Below are positions 46,939-59,843 of a DNA stretch of 64,000 nucleotides, one piece after another (positions within the stretch are counted from its first letter, which is position 1; each line of letters opens with the position of its first letter). The position numbers and the translations under genes are program-made. The notes below the pieces were generated by a model that was not told the origin of the DNA, did not search any database, and saw nothing but the letters and a program-made list of their open reading frames with translations. The stretch is from Climacium dendroides (lineage: Eukaryota; Streptophyta; Bryopsida; Hypnales; Climaciaceae), in contig CATNNA010000117.1 in assembly GCA_950106755.1 (NCBI GenBank), positions 62,001 to 126,000 of the forward strand, read 5' to 3'.

Positions 46939-47131
46939 AATAATTAGGATTCATGGAAAAGTGAAGTTTAAAAGAACCCTATTGCTTCCCCACACTTTTT
47001 CAATTGAAATGGGTTTAAAGAAAGAGACTCTTAAAATCATGCTGTATTTAATAGAAACCAAAGCAATAAATTATATCGATTTGACGTGGAAGCATGTCCG
47101 AAAACATAACACACAAGTTGCAAATCTTTGA
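46939..47131 (+). repeat. Isolated S1 monomer outside the core
   Basis: This single 193-bp monomer with CAATTG and GGGTTTAAAGAAAGAG lies among 196/197-bp monomers, nearly 8 kb from the last core S monomer. It begins with AAAAGAACCC and ends with AAAGCAAT, unlike most core S1 (AAGAGAACCC, AAACCAAT) but like those at 57316 and 58873. It belongs to a right-hand S1 lineage rather than being a stray core copy. Confidence 0.82.
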
Positions 47132-49873
47132 AATGATTAGGATTCATGGAAAAGTGAAGTTTAAGAGAATCCTATTGCTTCCCCACACTTTTTCAAGTGA
47201 AATGGGTTTTTAAAAAAAAGAGACTCTAAAAATCATGTTGTATTTAATAGAAACCAAAGCAATAAATTATATCGATTTGACGTGGAAGCATGTCCGAAAA
47301 CATAACACACAAGTTGCAAATCTTTGAAATAATTCGGATTCATGGAAAAGTGAAGTTTAAGAGAACCCTATTGCTTCCCCACACTTTTTCAAGTGAAATG
47401 GGTTTTTAAAAAAAAGAGACTCTAAAAATCATGCTGTATTTAATAGAAACCAAAGCAATAAATTATATCGATTTGACGTGGAAGCATGTCCGAAAACATA
47501 ACACACAAGTTGCAAATCTTTGAAATAATTAGGATTCATGGAAAAGTGAAGTTTAAGTGAACCCTATTGCTTCCCCACACTTTTTCAAGTGAAATGGGTT
47601 TTTAAAAAAAACAGACTCTAAAAATCATGCTGTATTTAATAGAAACCAAACCAATATACTATATTGTTTTGACGAGGAAGCATGTCCGAAAACATAACGC
47701 ACAAGTTGCAAATCTTTGAAATGATTAGGATTCATGGAAAAGTGAAGTTTAAGTGAACCCTATTGCTTCCCCACACTTTTCCAAGTGAAATCGGATTAGA
47801 AAAAAGAGACTCTATAAAACATGCTGTATTTAGTAGAAACCAATCGAATAAATTATATCGATTTGACGTGGAAGCATGTCCAAAAACATAACACACAAGT
47901 TGCAAATCTTTGAAATAATTAGGATTCATGGAAAAGTGAAGTTTAAAAGAACCCTATTGCTTCCTCACACTTTTTCAAGTGAAATGGATTTTTAAAAAAA
48001 AGAGAGTCTAAAAATCATGCTGTATTTAATAGAAACAAAACCAATAAATTATATTGTCTTGACGTGGAAGCATGTCCGAAAACATAACATACAAGTTGCA
48101 AATCTTTGAAATAATTCGGATTCATGGAAAAGTGAAGTTTAAAAGAACCCTATTGCTTCCCCACACTTTTTCAAGTGAAATGGGTTTTTAAAAAAAACAG
48201 ACTCTAAAAATCATGCTGTATTTAATAGAAACCAAACCAATAAATTATATCGATTTGACGTGCAAGCATGTCCAAAAACATAACACAGAAGTTGCAAATC
48301 TTTGAAATAATTAGGATTCATGGAAAAGTGAAGTTTAAAAGAACCCTATTGCTTCCTCACACTTTTTCAAGTGAAATGGGTTTCTAAAAAAAAGAGACTC
48401 TAAAAATCATGCTGTATTTAATAGAAACCAAAGCAATAAATTATATCTATTTGACGTGGAAGCATGTCCAAAAACATAACACACAAGTTGCAAATCTTTG
48501 AAATAATTAGGATTCATGGAAAAGTGAAGTTTAAAAGAACCCTATTGCTTCCTCACACTTTTTCAAGTGAAATGGGTTTCTAAAAAAAAGAGACTCTAAA
48601 AATCATAGTGTATTTAATAGAAACCAAACCAATAAATTATATCGATTTGACGTGGAAGCATGTCCAAAAACATAACATACAAGTTGCAAATCTTTGAAAT
48701 AATTAGGATTCATGGAAAAGTGAAGTTTAAAAGAACCCTATTGCTTCCTCACACTTTTTCAAGTGAAATGGGTTTCTAAAAAAAAGAGACTCTAAAAATC
48801 ATGCTGTATTTAATAGAAACCAAACCAATAAATTATATCGATTTGACGTGGAAGCATGTCCAAAAACATAACACACAAGTTGCAAATCTTTGAAATAATT
48901 AGGATTCATGGAAAAGTGAAGTTTAAAAGAACCCTATTGCTTCCTCACACTTTTTCAAGTGAAATGGGTTTCTAAAAAAAAGAGACTCTAAAAATCATGC
49001 TGTATTTAATAGAAACCAAACCAATAAATTATATCGATTTGACGTGGAAGCATGTCCAAAAACATAACACACAAGTTGCAAATCTTTGAAATAATTAGGA
49101 TTCATGGAAAAGTGAAGTTTAAAAGAACCCTATTGCTTCCTCACACTTTTTCAAGTGAAATGGGTTTTTAAAAAAAAGGGACTCTAAAAATCATGCTGTA
49201 TTTAATAGAAACCAAAGCAGTAAATTATATCGATTTGACGTGGAAGCATGTCCAAAAACATAACACACAAGTTGCAAATCTTTGAAATAATTAGGATTCA
49301 TGGAAAAGTGAAGTTTAAAAGAACCCTATTGCTTCCCCACACTTTTTCAAGTGAAATGGGTTTTTAAAAAAAACAGACTCTAAAAATCATGCTGTATTTA
49401 ATAGAAACCAAACCAATAAATTATATCGATTTGACGTGGAAGCATGTCCAAAAACATAACACAGAAGTTGCAAATCTTTGAAATAATTAGGATTCATGGA
49501 AAAGTGAAGTTTAAAAGAACCCTATTGCTTCCTCACACTTTTTCAAGTGAAATGGGTTTCTAAAAAAAAGAGACTCTAAAAATCATGCTGTATTTAATAG
49601 AAACCAAACCAATAAATTATATCGATTTGACGTGGAAGCATGTCCAAAAACATAACACACAAGTTGCAAATCTTTGAAATAATTAGGATTCATGGAAAAG
49701 TGAAGTTTAAGAGAACCCTATTGCTTCCCCACACTTTTTCAAGTGAAATGGGTTTTTAAAAAAAAGAGACTCTAAAAATCATGCTGTATTTAATAGAAAC
49801 CAAACCAATAAATTATATCGATTTGACGTGGAAGCATGTCCGAAAACATAACACACAAGTTGCAAATCTTTGA
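47132..49873 (+). repeat. 14-mer HOR, copy 1 (2742 bp)
   Basis: Thirteen 196-bp monomers and one 194-bp monomer form the unit. In order they are: AATGATTAGG/AAGAGAATCC (A); TTCGG (B); CAGACTC with AATATACTATATTG and GACGAGG (C); the 194-bp AAATCGGATTAG monomer (D); GAGAGTC with GAAACAAAACC (E); CAGACTC with GACGTGCAAG (F); and four GGGTTTCTAAA monomers (G-J). Then come AAAGCAGTAAAT (K), CAGACTC with CACAGAAG (L), GGGTTTCTAAA (M) and GAGACTC (N). Every marker recurs 2742 bp downstream. The GGGTTTCTAAA class is confined to this HOR and the next monomer type at 57120. Confidence 0.9.
47720..47913 (+). repeat. Class D diverged monomer, 194 bp (copy 1)
   Basis: This is the most diverged type in the 14-mer. 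It has AAATCGGATTAGAAAAAAG instead of the T5A8 tract, CTCTATAAAACATG, TTTAGTAG instead of TTTAATAG, and CCAATCGAATAAATT instead of CCAAACCAATAAATT. Net length change is -2. Its reverse strand is open for 65 codons (47732-47929), which I read as chance. Confidence 0.87.
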
Positions 49874-52615
49874 AATGATTAGGATTCATGGAAAAGTGAA
49901 GTTTAAGAGAATCCTATTGCTTCCCCACACTTTTTCAAGTGAAATGGGTTTTTAAAAAAAAGAGACTCTAAAAATCATGTTGTATTTAATAGAAACCAAA
50001 GCAATAAATTATATCGATTTGACGTGGAAGCATGTCCGAAAACATAACACACAAGTTGCAAATCTTTGAAATAATTCGGATTCATGGAAAAGTGAAGTTT
50101 AAGAGAACCCTATTGCTTCCCCACACTTTTTCAAGTGAAATGGGTTTTTAAAAAAAAGAGACTCTAAAAATCATGCTGTATTTAATAGAAACCAAAGCAA
50201 TAAATTATATCGATTTGACGTGGAAGCATGTCCGAAAACATAACACACAAGTTGCAAATCTTTGAAATAATTAGGATTCATGGAAAAGTGAAGTTTAAGT
50301 GAACCCTATTGCTTCCCCACACTTTTTCAAGTGAAATGGGTTTTTAAAAAAAACAGACTCTAAAAATCATGCTGTATTTAATAGAAACCAAACCAATATA
50401 CTATATTGTTTTGACGAGGAAGCATGTCCGAAAACATAACGCACAAGTTGCAAATCTTTGAAATGATTAGGATTCATGGAAAAGTGAAGTTTAAGTGAAC
50501 CCTATTGCTTCCCCACACTTTTCCAAGTGAAATCGGATTAGAAAAAAGAGACTCTATAAAACATGCTGTATTTAGTAGAAACCAATCGAATAAATTATAT
50601 CGATTTGACGTGGAAGCATGTCCAAAAACATAACACACAAGTTGCAAATCTTTGAAATAATTAGGATTCATGGAAAAGTGAAGTTTAAAAGAACCCTATT
50701 GCTTCCTCACACTTTTTCAAGTGAAATGGATTTTTAAAAAAAAGAGAGTCTAAAAATCATGCTGTATTTAATAGAAACAAAACCAATAAATTATATTGTC
50801 TTGACGTGGAAGCATGTCCGAAAACATAACATACAAGTTGCAAATCTTTGAAATAATTCGGATTCATGGAAAAGTGAAGTTTAAAAGAACCCTATTGCTT
50901 CCCCACACTTTTTCAAGTGAAATGGGTTTTTAAAAAAAACAGACTCTAAAAATCATGCTGTATTTAATAGAAACCAAACCAATAAATTATATCGATTTGA
51001 CGTGCAAGCATGTCCAAAAACATAACACAGAAGTTGCAAATCTTTGAAATAATTAGGATTCATGGAAAAGTGAAGTTTAAAAGAACCCTATTGCTTCCTC
51101 ACACTTTTTCAAGTGAAATGGGTTTCTAAAAAAAAGAGACTCTAAAAATCATGCTGTATTTAATAGAAACCAAAGCAATAAATTATATCTATTTGACGTG
51201 GAAGCATGTCCAAAAACATAACACACAAGTTGCAAATCTTTGAAATAATTAGGATTCATGGAAAAGTGAAGTTTAAAAGAACCCTATTGCTTCCTCACAC
51301 TTTTTCAAGTGAAATGGGTTTCTAAAAAAAAGAGACTCTAAAAATCATAGTGTATTTAATAGAAACCAAACCAATAAATTATATCGATTTGACGTGGAAG
51401 CATGTCCAAAAACATAACATACAAGTTGCAAATCTTTGAAATAATTAGGATTCATGGAAAAGTGAAGTTTAAAAGAACCCTATTGCTTCCTCACACTTTT
51501 TCAAGTGAAATGGGTTTCTAAAAAAAAGAGACTCTAAAAATCATGCTGTATTTAATAGAAACCAAACCAATAAATTATATCGATTTGACGTGGAAGCATG
51601 TCCAAAAACATAACACACAAGTTGCAAATCTTTGAAATAATTAGGATTCATGGAAAAGTGAAGTTTAAAAGAACCCTATTGCTTCCTCACACTTTTTCAA
51701 GTGAAATGGGTTTCTAAAAAAAAGAGACTCTAAAAATCATGCTGTATTTAATAGAAACCAAACCAATAAATTATATCGATTTGACGTGGAAGCATGTCCA
51801 AAAACATAACACACAAGTTGCAAATCTTTGAAATAATTAGGATTCATGGAAAAGTGAAGTTTAAAAGAACCCTATTGCTTCCTCACACTTTTTCAAGTGA
51901 AATGGGTTTTTAAAAAAAAGGGACTCTAAAAATCATGCTGTATTTAATAGAAACCAAAGCAGTAAATTATATCGATTTGACGTGGAAGCATGTCCAAAAA
52001 CATAACACACAAGTTGCAAATCTTTGAAATAATTAGGATTCATGGAAAAGTGAAGTTTAAAAGAACCCTATTGCTTCCCCACACTTTTTCAAGTGAAATG
52101 GGTTTTTAAAAAAAACAGACTCTAAAAATCATGCTGTATTTAATAGAAACCAAACCAATAAATTATATCGATTTGACGTGGAAGCATGTCCAAAAACATA
52201 ACACAGAAGTTGCAAATCTTTGAAATAATTAGGATTCATGGAAAAGTGAAGTTTAAAAGAACCCTATTGCTTCCTCACACTTTTTCAAGTGAAATGGGTT
52301 TCTAAAAAAAAGAGACTCTAAAAATCATGCTGTATTTAATAGAAACCAAACCAATAAATTATATCGATTTGACGTGGAAGCATGTCCAAAAACATAACAC
52401 ACAAGTTGCAAATCTTTGAAATAATTAGGATTCATGGAAAAGTGAAGTTTAAGAGAACCCTATTGCTTCCCCACACTTTTTCAAGTGAAATGGGTTTTTA
52501 AAAAAAAGAGACTCTAAAAATCATGCTGTATTTAATAGAAACCAAACCAATAAATTATATCGATTTGACGTGGAAGCATGTCCGAAAACATAACACACAA
52601 GTTGCAAATCTTTGA
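49874..52615 (+). repeat. 14-mer HOR, copy 2 (2742 bp)
   Basis: This is a complete second copy with the same 14 types in order, including ATATCTATTT in the seventh monomer and CATAGTG with AACATACAAG in the eighth. I saw no base difference from copy 1 in the stretches I compared, which suggests a very recent duplication. Confidence 0.9.
50462..50655 (+). repeat. Class D diverged monomer, 194 bp (copy 2)
   Basis: This is the same 194-bp type as 47720-47913, exactly 2742 bp downstream, with the same AAATCGGATTAG, TTTAGTAG and AATCGAAT bases. Confidence 0.87.
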
Positions 52616-54377
52616 AATGATTAGGATTCATGGAAAAGTGAAGTTTAAGAGAATCCTATTGCTTCCCCACACTTTTTCAAGTGAAATGGGTTTTTAAAAA
52701 AAAGAGACTCTAAAAATCATGTTGTATTTAATAGAAACCAAAGCAATAAATTATATCGATTTGACGTGGAAGCATGTCCGAAAACATAACACACAAGTTG
52801 CAAATCTTTGAAATAATTCGGATTCATGGAAAAGTGAAGTTTAAGAGAACCCTATTGCTTCCCCACACTTTTTCAAGTGAAATGGGTTTTTAAAAAAAAG
52901 AGACTCTAAAAATCATGCTGTATTTAATAGAAACCAAAGCAATAAATTATATCGATTTGACGTGGAAGCATGTCCGAAAACATAACACACAAGTTGCAAA
53001 TCTTTGAAATAATTAGGATTCATGGAAAAGTGAAGTTTAAGTGAACCCTATTGCTTCCCCACACTTTTTCAAGTGAAATGGGTTTTTAAAAAAAACAGAC
53101 TCTAAAAATCATGCTGTATTTAATAGAAACCAAACCAATATACTATATTGTTTTGACGAGGAAGCATGTCCGAAAACATAACGCACAAGTTGCAAATCTT
53201 TGAAATGATTAGGATTCATGGAAAAGTGAAGTTTAAGTGAACCCTATTGCTTCCCCACACTTTTCCAAGTGAAATCGGATTAGAAAAAAGAGACTCTATA
53301 AAACATGCTGTATTTAGTAGAAACCAATCGAATAAATTATATCGATTTGACGTGGAAGCATGTCCAAAAACATAACACACAAGTTGCAAATCTTTGAAAT
53401 AATTAGGATTCATGGAAAAGTGAAGTTTAAAAGAACCCTATTGCTTCCTCACACTTTTTCAAGTGAAATGGATTTTTAAAAAAAAGAGAGTCTAAAAATC
53501 ATGCTGTATTTAATAGAAACAAAACCAATAAATTATATTGTCTTGACGTGGAAGCATGTCCGAAAACATAACATACAAGTTGCAAATCTTTGAAATAATT
53601 CGGATTCATGGAAAAGTGAAGTTTAAAAGAACCCTATTGCTTCCCCACACTTTTTCAAGTGAAATGGGTTTTTAAAAAAAACAGACTCTAAAAATCATGC
53701 TGTATTTAATAGAAACCAAACCAATAAATTATATCGATTTGACGTGCAAGCATGTCCAAAAACATAACACAGAAGTTGCAAATCTTTGAAATAATTAGGA
53801 TTCATGGAAAAGTGAAGTTTAAAAGAACCCTATTGCTTCCTCACACTTTTTCAAGTGAAATGGGTTTCTAAAAAAAAGAGACTCTAAAAATCATGCTGTA
53901 TTTAATAGAAACCAAAGCAATAAATTATATCTATTTGACGTGGAAGCATGTCCAAAAACATAACACACAAGTTGCAAATCTTTGAAATAATTAGGATTCA
54001 TGGAAAAGTGAAGTTTAAAAGAACCCTATTGCTTCCTCACACTTTTTCAAGTGAAATGGGTTTCTAAAAAAAAGAGACTCTAAAAATCATAGTGTATTTA
54101 ATAGAAACCAAACCAATAAATTATATCGATTTGACGTGGAAGCATGTCCAAAAACATAACATACAAGTTGCAAATCTTTGAAATAATTAGGATTCATGGA
54201 AAAGTGAAGTTTAAAAGAACCCTATTGCTTCCTCACACTTTTTCAAGTGAAATGGGTTTCTAAAAAAAAGAGACTCTAAAAATCATGCTGTATTTAATAG
54301 AAACCAAACCAATAAATTATATCGATTTGACGTGGAAGCATGTCCAAAAACATAACACACAAGTTGCAAATCTTTGA
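52616..54377 (+). repeat. 14-mer HOR, copy 3: monomers A-I only (truncated)
   Basis: The first nine monomers (A-I) are present in order, with the 194-bp D at 53204. The tenth is the chimera at 54378 and the series then restarts at type B (54574). The step from one D to the next is 1762 bp instead of 2742, a loss of five 196-bp monomers. Confidence 0.9.
53204..53397 (+). repeat. Class D diverged monomer, 194 bp (copy 3)
   Basis: This is the same type, 2742 bp after copy 2. The next copy follows after only 1762 bp because of the five-monomer deletion in between. Confidence 0.87.
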
Positions 54378-54573
54378 AATAATTAGGATTCATGGAAAAG
54401 TGAAGTTTAAAAGAACCCTATTGCTTCCTCACACTTTTTCAAGTGAAATGGGTTTTTAAAAAAAAGAGACTCTAAAAATCATGTTGTATTTAATAGAAAC
54501 CAAAGCAATAAATTATATCGATTTGACGTGGAAGCATGTCCGAAAACATAACACACAAGTTGCAAATCTTTGA
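54378..54573 (+). repeat. Chimeric monomer: J-type 5' part joined to A-type 3' part
   Basis: The 5' part has AAAAGAACCC and CCTCAC, as in type J. The 3' part has GGGTTTTTAAAA, CATGTTG, AAAGCAAT and TCCG, as in type A, which precedes type B in full copies. The last J-specific base is the T of CCTCAC at 54429, and the first A-specific base is the T at 54456, where J has C (GGGTTTCTAAA). The exchange therefore lies between 54429 and 54456. Its position, between I at 54182 and B at 54574, is what an in-register unequal exchange or deletion of five monomers would leave. Confidence 0.86.
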
Positions 54574-57119
54574 AATAATTCGGATTCATGGAAAAGTGAA
54601 GTTTAAGAGAACCCTATTGCTTCCCCACACTTTTTCAAGTGAAATGGGTTTTTAAAAAAAAGAGACTCTAAAAATCATGCTGTATTTAATAGAAACCAAA
54701 GCAATAAATTATATCGATTTGACGTGGAAGCATGTCCGAAAACATAACACACAAGTTGCAAATCTTTGAAATAATTAGGATTCATGGAAAAGTGAAGTTT
54801 AAGTGAACCCTATTGCTTCCCCACACTTTTTCAAGTGAAATGGGTTTTTAAAAAAAACAGACTCTAAAAATCATGCTGTATTTAATAGAAACCAAACCAA
54901 TATACTATATTGTTTTGACGAGGAAGCATGTCCGAAAACATAACGCACAAGTTGCAAATCTTTGAAATGATTAGGATTCATGGAAAAGTGAAGTTTAAGT
55001 GAACCCTATTGCTTCCCCACACTTTTCCAAGTGAAATCGGATTAGAAAAAAGAGACTCTATAAAACATGCTGTATTTAGTAGAAACCAATCGAATAAATT
55101 ATATCGATTTGACGTGGAAGCATGTCCAAAAACATAACACACAAGTTGCAAATCTTTGAAATAATTAGGATTCATGGAAAAGTGAAGTTTAAAAGAACCC
55201 TATTGCTTCCTCACACTTTTTCAAGTGAAATGGATTTTTAAAAAAAAGAGAGTCTAAAAATCATGCTGTATTTAATAGAAACAAAACCAATAAATTATAT
55301 TGTCTTGACGTGGAAGCATGTCCGAAAACATAACATACAAGTTGCAAATCTTTGAAATAATTCGGATTCATGGAAAAGTGAAGTTTAAAAGAACCCTATT
55401 GCTTCCCCACACTTTTTCAAGTGAAATGGGTTTTTAAAAAAAACAGACTCTAAAAATCATGCTGTATTTAATAGAAACCAAACCAATAAATTATATCGAT
55501 TTGACGTGCAAGCATGTCCAAAAACATAACACAGAAGTTGCAAATCTTTGAAATAATTAGGATTCATGGAAAAGTGAAGTTTAAAAGAACCCTATTGCTT
55601 CCTCACACTTTTTCAAGTGAAATGGGTTTCTAAAAAAAAGAGACTCTAAAAATCATGCTGTATTTAATAGAAACCAAAGCAATAAATTATATCTATTTGA
55701 CGTGGAAGCATGTCCAAAAACATAACACACAAGTTGCAAATCTTTGAAATAATTAGGATTCATGGAAAAGTGAAGTTTAAAAGAACCCTATTGCTTCCTC
55801 ACACTTTTTCAAGTGAAATGGGTTTCTAAAAAAAAGAGACTCTAAAAATCATAGTGTATTTAATAGAAACCAAACCAATAAATTATATCGATTTGACGTG
55901 GAAGCATGTCCAAAAACATAACATACAAGTTGCAAATCTTTGAAATAATTAGGATTCATGGAAAAGTGAAGTTTAAAAGAACCCTATTGCTTCCTCACAC
56001 TTTTTCAAGTGAAATGGGTTTCTAAAAAAAAGAGACTCTAAAAATCATGCTGTATTTAATAGAAACCAAACCAATAAATTATATCGATTTGACGTGGAAG
56101 CATGTCCAAAAACATAACACACAAGTTGCAAATCTTTGAAATAATTAGGATTCATGGAAAAGTGAAGTTTAAAAGAACCCTATTGCTTCCTCACACTTTT
56201 TCAAGTGAAATGGGTTTCTAAAAAAAAGAGACTCTAAAAATCATGCTGTATTTAATAGAAACCAAACCAATAAATTATATCGATTTGACGTGGAAGCATG
56301 TCCAAAAACATAACACACAAGTTGCAAATCTTTGAAATAATTAGGATTCATGGAAAAGTGAAGTTTAAAAGAACCCTATTGCTTCCTCACACTTTTTCAA
56401 GTGAAATGGGTTTTTAAAAAAAAGGGACTCTAAAAATCATGCTGTATTTAATAGAAACCAAAGCAGTAAATTATATCGATTTGACGTGGAAGCATGTCCA
56501 AAAACATAACACACAAGTTGCAAATCTTTGAAATAATTAGGATTCATGGAAAAGTGAAGTTTAAAAGAACCCTATTGCTTCCCCACACTTTTTCAAGTGA
56601 AATGGGTTTTTAAAAAAAACAGACTCTAAAAATCATGCTGTATTTAATAGAAACCAAACCAATAAATTATATCGATTTGACGTGGAAGCATGTCCAAAAA
56701 CATAACACAGAAGTTGCAAATCTTTGAAATAATTAGGATTCATGGAAAAGTGAAGTTTAAAAGAACCCTATTGCTTCCTCACACTTTTTCAAGTGAAATG
56801 GGTTTCTAAAAAAAAGAGACTCTAAAAATCATGCTGTATTTAATAGAAACCAAACCAATAAATTATATCGATTTGACGTGGAAGCATGTCCAAAAACATA
56901 ACACACAAGTTGCAAATCTTTGAAATAATTAGGATTCATGGAAAAGTGAAGTTTAAGAGAACCCTATTGCTTCCCCACACTTTTTCAAGTGAAATGGGTT
57001 TTTAAAAAAAAGAGACTCTAAAAATCATGCTGTATTTAATAGAAACCAAACCAATAAATTATATCGATTTGACGTGGAAGCATGTCCGAAAACATAACAC
57101 ACAAGTTGCAAATCTTTGA
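54574..57119 (+). repeat. 14-mer HOR, copy 4: monomers B-N
   Basis: After the chimera the thirteen types B to N follow in full order, with D at 54966, the AAAGCAGTAAAT monomer at 56336 and type N at 56924. The expected next A-type monomer is missing. The monomer at 57120 is a GGGTTTCTAAA type ending TCCG, so the HOR ends here. Confidence 0.88.
54966..55159 (+). repeat. Class D diverged monomer, 194 bp (copy 4)
   Basis: This is the fourth D monomer and the last in the 14-mer HOR. Related but not identical 194-bp monomers occur at 58483, 60429 and 62382 in the terminal zone. Confidence 0.87.
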
Positions 57120-57897
57120 AATAATTAGGATTCATGGAAAAGTGAAGTTTAAAAGAACCCTATTGCTTCCTCACACTTTTTCAAGTGAAATGGGTTTCTA
57201 AAAAAAAGAGACTCTAAAAATCATGCTGTATTTAATAGAAACCAAACCAATAAATTATATCGATTTGACGTGGAAGCATGTCCGAAAACATAACACACAA
57301 GTTGCAAATCTTTGAAATAATTAGGATTCATGGAAAAGTGAAGTTTAAAAGAACCCTATTGCTTCCCCACACTTTTTCAATTGAAATGGGTTTAAAGAAA
57401 GAGACTCTTAAAATCATGCTGTATTTAATAGAAACCAAAGCAATAAATTATATCGATTTGACGTGGAAGCATGTCCAAAAACACAACACACAAGTTGCAA
57501 ATCTTTGAAATAATTAGGATTCATGGAAAAGTGAAGTTTAAAAGAACCCTATTGCTTCCTCACACTTTTTCAAGTGAAATGGATTTTTAAAAAAAAGGGA
57601 CTCTAAAAATCATGCTGTATTTAATAGAAACCAAAGTAATAAATTTTATTGTTTTGACGTGGAAGCATGTCCGAAAACATAACACACAAGTTGCAAATCT
57701 TTGAAATCATTAGGATTCATGGAAAAGTGAAGTTTAAAAGAACCCTATTGCTTCCCCACACTTTTTCAATTGAAATGGGTTTAAAAAAAGAGACTCTTAA
57801 AATCATGCTGTATTTAATAGAAACCAAAGCAATAAATTATATCGATTTGACGTGGATGCATGTCCAAAAACATAACACACAAGTTGCAAATCTTTGA
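57120..57897 (+). repeat. Junction between the 14-mer HOR and the terminal zone
   Basis: A GGGTTTCTAAA L monomer (57120) is followed by an S1 (57316) with AAAAGAACCC and AAAGCAAT, an L with AAAGTAATAAATTTTATTG (57509), and an S1/S2 mixture (57705) starting AATCATTAGG. Here the types of the 14-mer give way to those of the right end. Confidence 0.78.
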
Positions 57898-59843
57898 AAT
57901 AATTAGGATTCATGGAAAAGTGAAGTTTAAGAGAACCCTATTGCTTCCTCAGACTTTTCCAAGTGAAATCGGTTTAGAAAAAAGAGACTCTAAAAAACAT
58001 GTTGTATTTAGTAGAACCAATCGAATAAATTATATCGTTTTGACGTGGAAGCATGTGCCAAAACATAACACACAAGTTGCAAATCTTTGAAATCATTAGG
58101 ATTCATGGAAAAGTGAAGTTTAAAAGAACCCTATTGCTTCCTCACACTTTTTCAAGTGAAATGGATTTTTAAAAAAAAGTGACTCTTAAAATCATGCTGT
58201 ATTTAATAGAAACCAAAGCAATAAATTATATCGATTTGACGTGGAAGCATGTCCAAAAACATAACACACAAGTTGCAAATCTTTGAAATAATTCGGATTC
58301 ATGGAAAAGTGAAGTTTAAAAGAACCCTATTGCTTCCTCACACTTTTTCAAGTGAAATGGATTTTTAAAAAAAAGGGACTCTAAAAATCATGCTGTATTT
58401 AATAGAAACCAAACCAATAAATTATATTGTTTTGACGTGGAAGCATGTCCAAAAACATAACACACAAGTTGCAAATCTTTGAAATAATTAGGATTCATGG
58501 AAAAGTGAAGTTTAAAAGAACCCTATTGCTTCCCCACACTTTTCCAAGTGAAATCGGATTAGAAAAAAGAGACTCTATAAAACATGTTGTATTTAGTACA
58601 AACCAATCAATTAAATTATATCGTTCTGACGTGGAAGTATGTGCCAAAACATAACACACAAGTTGCAAATCTTTGAAATAATTAGGATTCATGGAAAAGT
58701 GAAGTTTAAAAGAACCCTATTGCTTCCTCACACTTTTTCAAGTGAAATGGATTTTTAAAAAAAAGGGACTCTAAAAATCATGCTGTATTTAATAGAAACC
58801 AAAGTAATAAATTTTATTGTTTTGACGTGGAAGCATGTCCGAAAACATAACACACAAGTTGCAAATCTTTGAAATCATTAGGATTCATGGAAAAGTGAAG
58901 TTTAAAAGAACCCTATTGCTTCCCCACACTTTTTCAATTGAAATGGGTTTAAAGAAAGAGACTCTTAAAATCATGCTGTATTTAATAGAAACCAAAGCAA
59001 TAAATTATATCGATTTGACGTGGAAGCATGTCCAAAAACACAACACACAAGTTGCAAATCTTTGAAATAATTAGGATTCATGGAAAAGTGAAGTTTAAAA
59101 GAACCCTATTGCTTCCTCACACTTTTTCAAGTGAAATGGATTTTTAAAAAAAAGGGACTCTAAAAATCATGCTGTATTTAATAGAAACCAAAGTAATAAA
59201 TTTTATTGTTTTGACGTGGAAGCATGTCCGAAAACATAACACACAAGTTGCAAATCTTTGAAATCATTAGGATTCATGGAAAAGTGAAGTTTAAAAGAAC
59301 CCTATTGCTTCCCCACACTTTTTCAATTGAAATGTGTTTAAAGAAAGAGACTCTTAAAATCATGCTGTATTTAATAGAAACCAAACCAATAAATTATATC
59401 GATTTGACGTGGAAGCATGTCCAAAAACATAACACACAAGTTGCAAATCTTTGAAATAATTAGGATTCATGGAAAAGTGAAGTTTAAGAGAACCCTATTG
59501 CTTCCCCACACTTTTTCAATTGAAATGGGTTTAAAGAAAGAGACTCTTAAAATCATGCTGTATTTAATAGAAACCAAACCAATAAATTTTATTGTTTTGA
59601 CGTGGAAGCATGTCCGAAAACATAACACACAAGTTGCAAATCTTTGAAATCATTAGGATTCATGGAAAAGTGAAGTTTAAAAGAACCCTATTGCTTCCTC
59701 ACACTTTTTCAAGTGAAATGGATTTTTAAAAAAAAGAGAGTCTAAAAATCATGCTGTATTTAATAGAAACCAAAGTAATAAATTTTATTGTTTTGACGTG
59801 GAAGCATGTCCAAAAACATAACACACAAGTTGCAAATCTTTGA
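57898..59843 (+). repeat. Terminal zone 10-mer period 1 (1946 bp)
   Basis: The order is a 193-bp D' monomer (AAATCGGTTTAG, TTTAGTAGAACCAATCG), an L with GTGACTCTTAAAATC, a TTCGG L, a 194-bp D monomer (58483), an L with AAAGTAAT, S1, L with AAAGTAAT, S1, S1, and L with AAAGTAAT. The first four recur at 59844-60622. D' is 193 bp because of changes different from those in S1/S2 (AGAACC for AGAAACC), so short length arose more than once. Confidence 0.8.
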
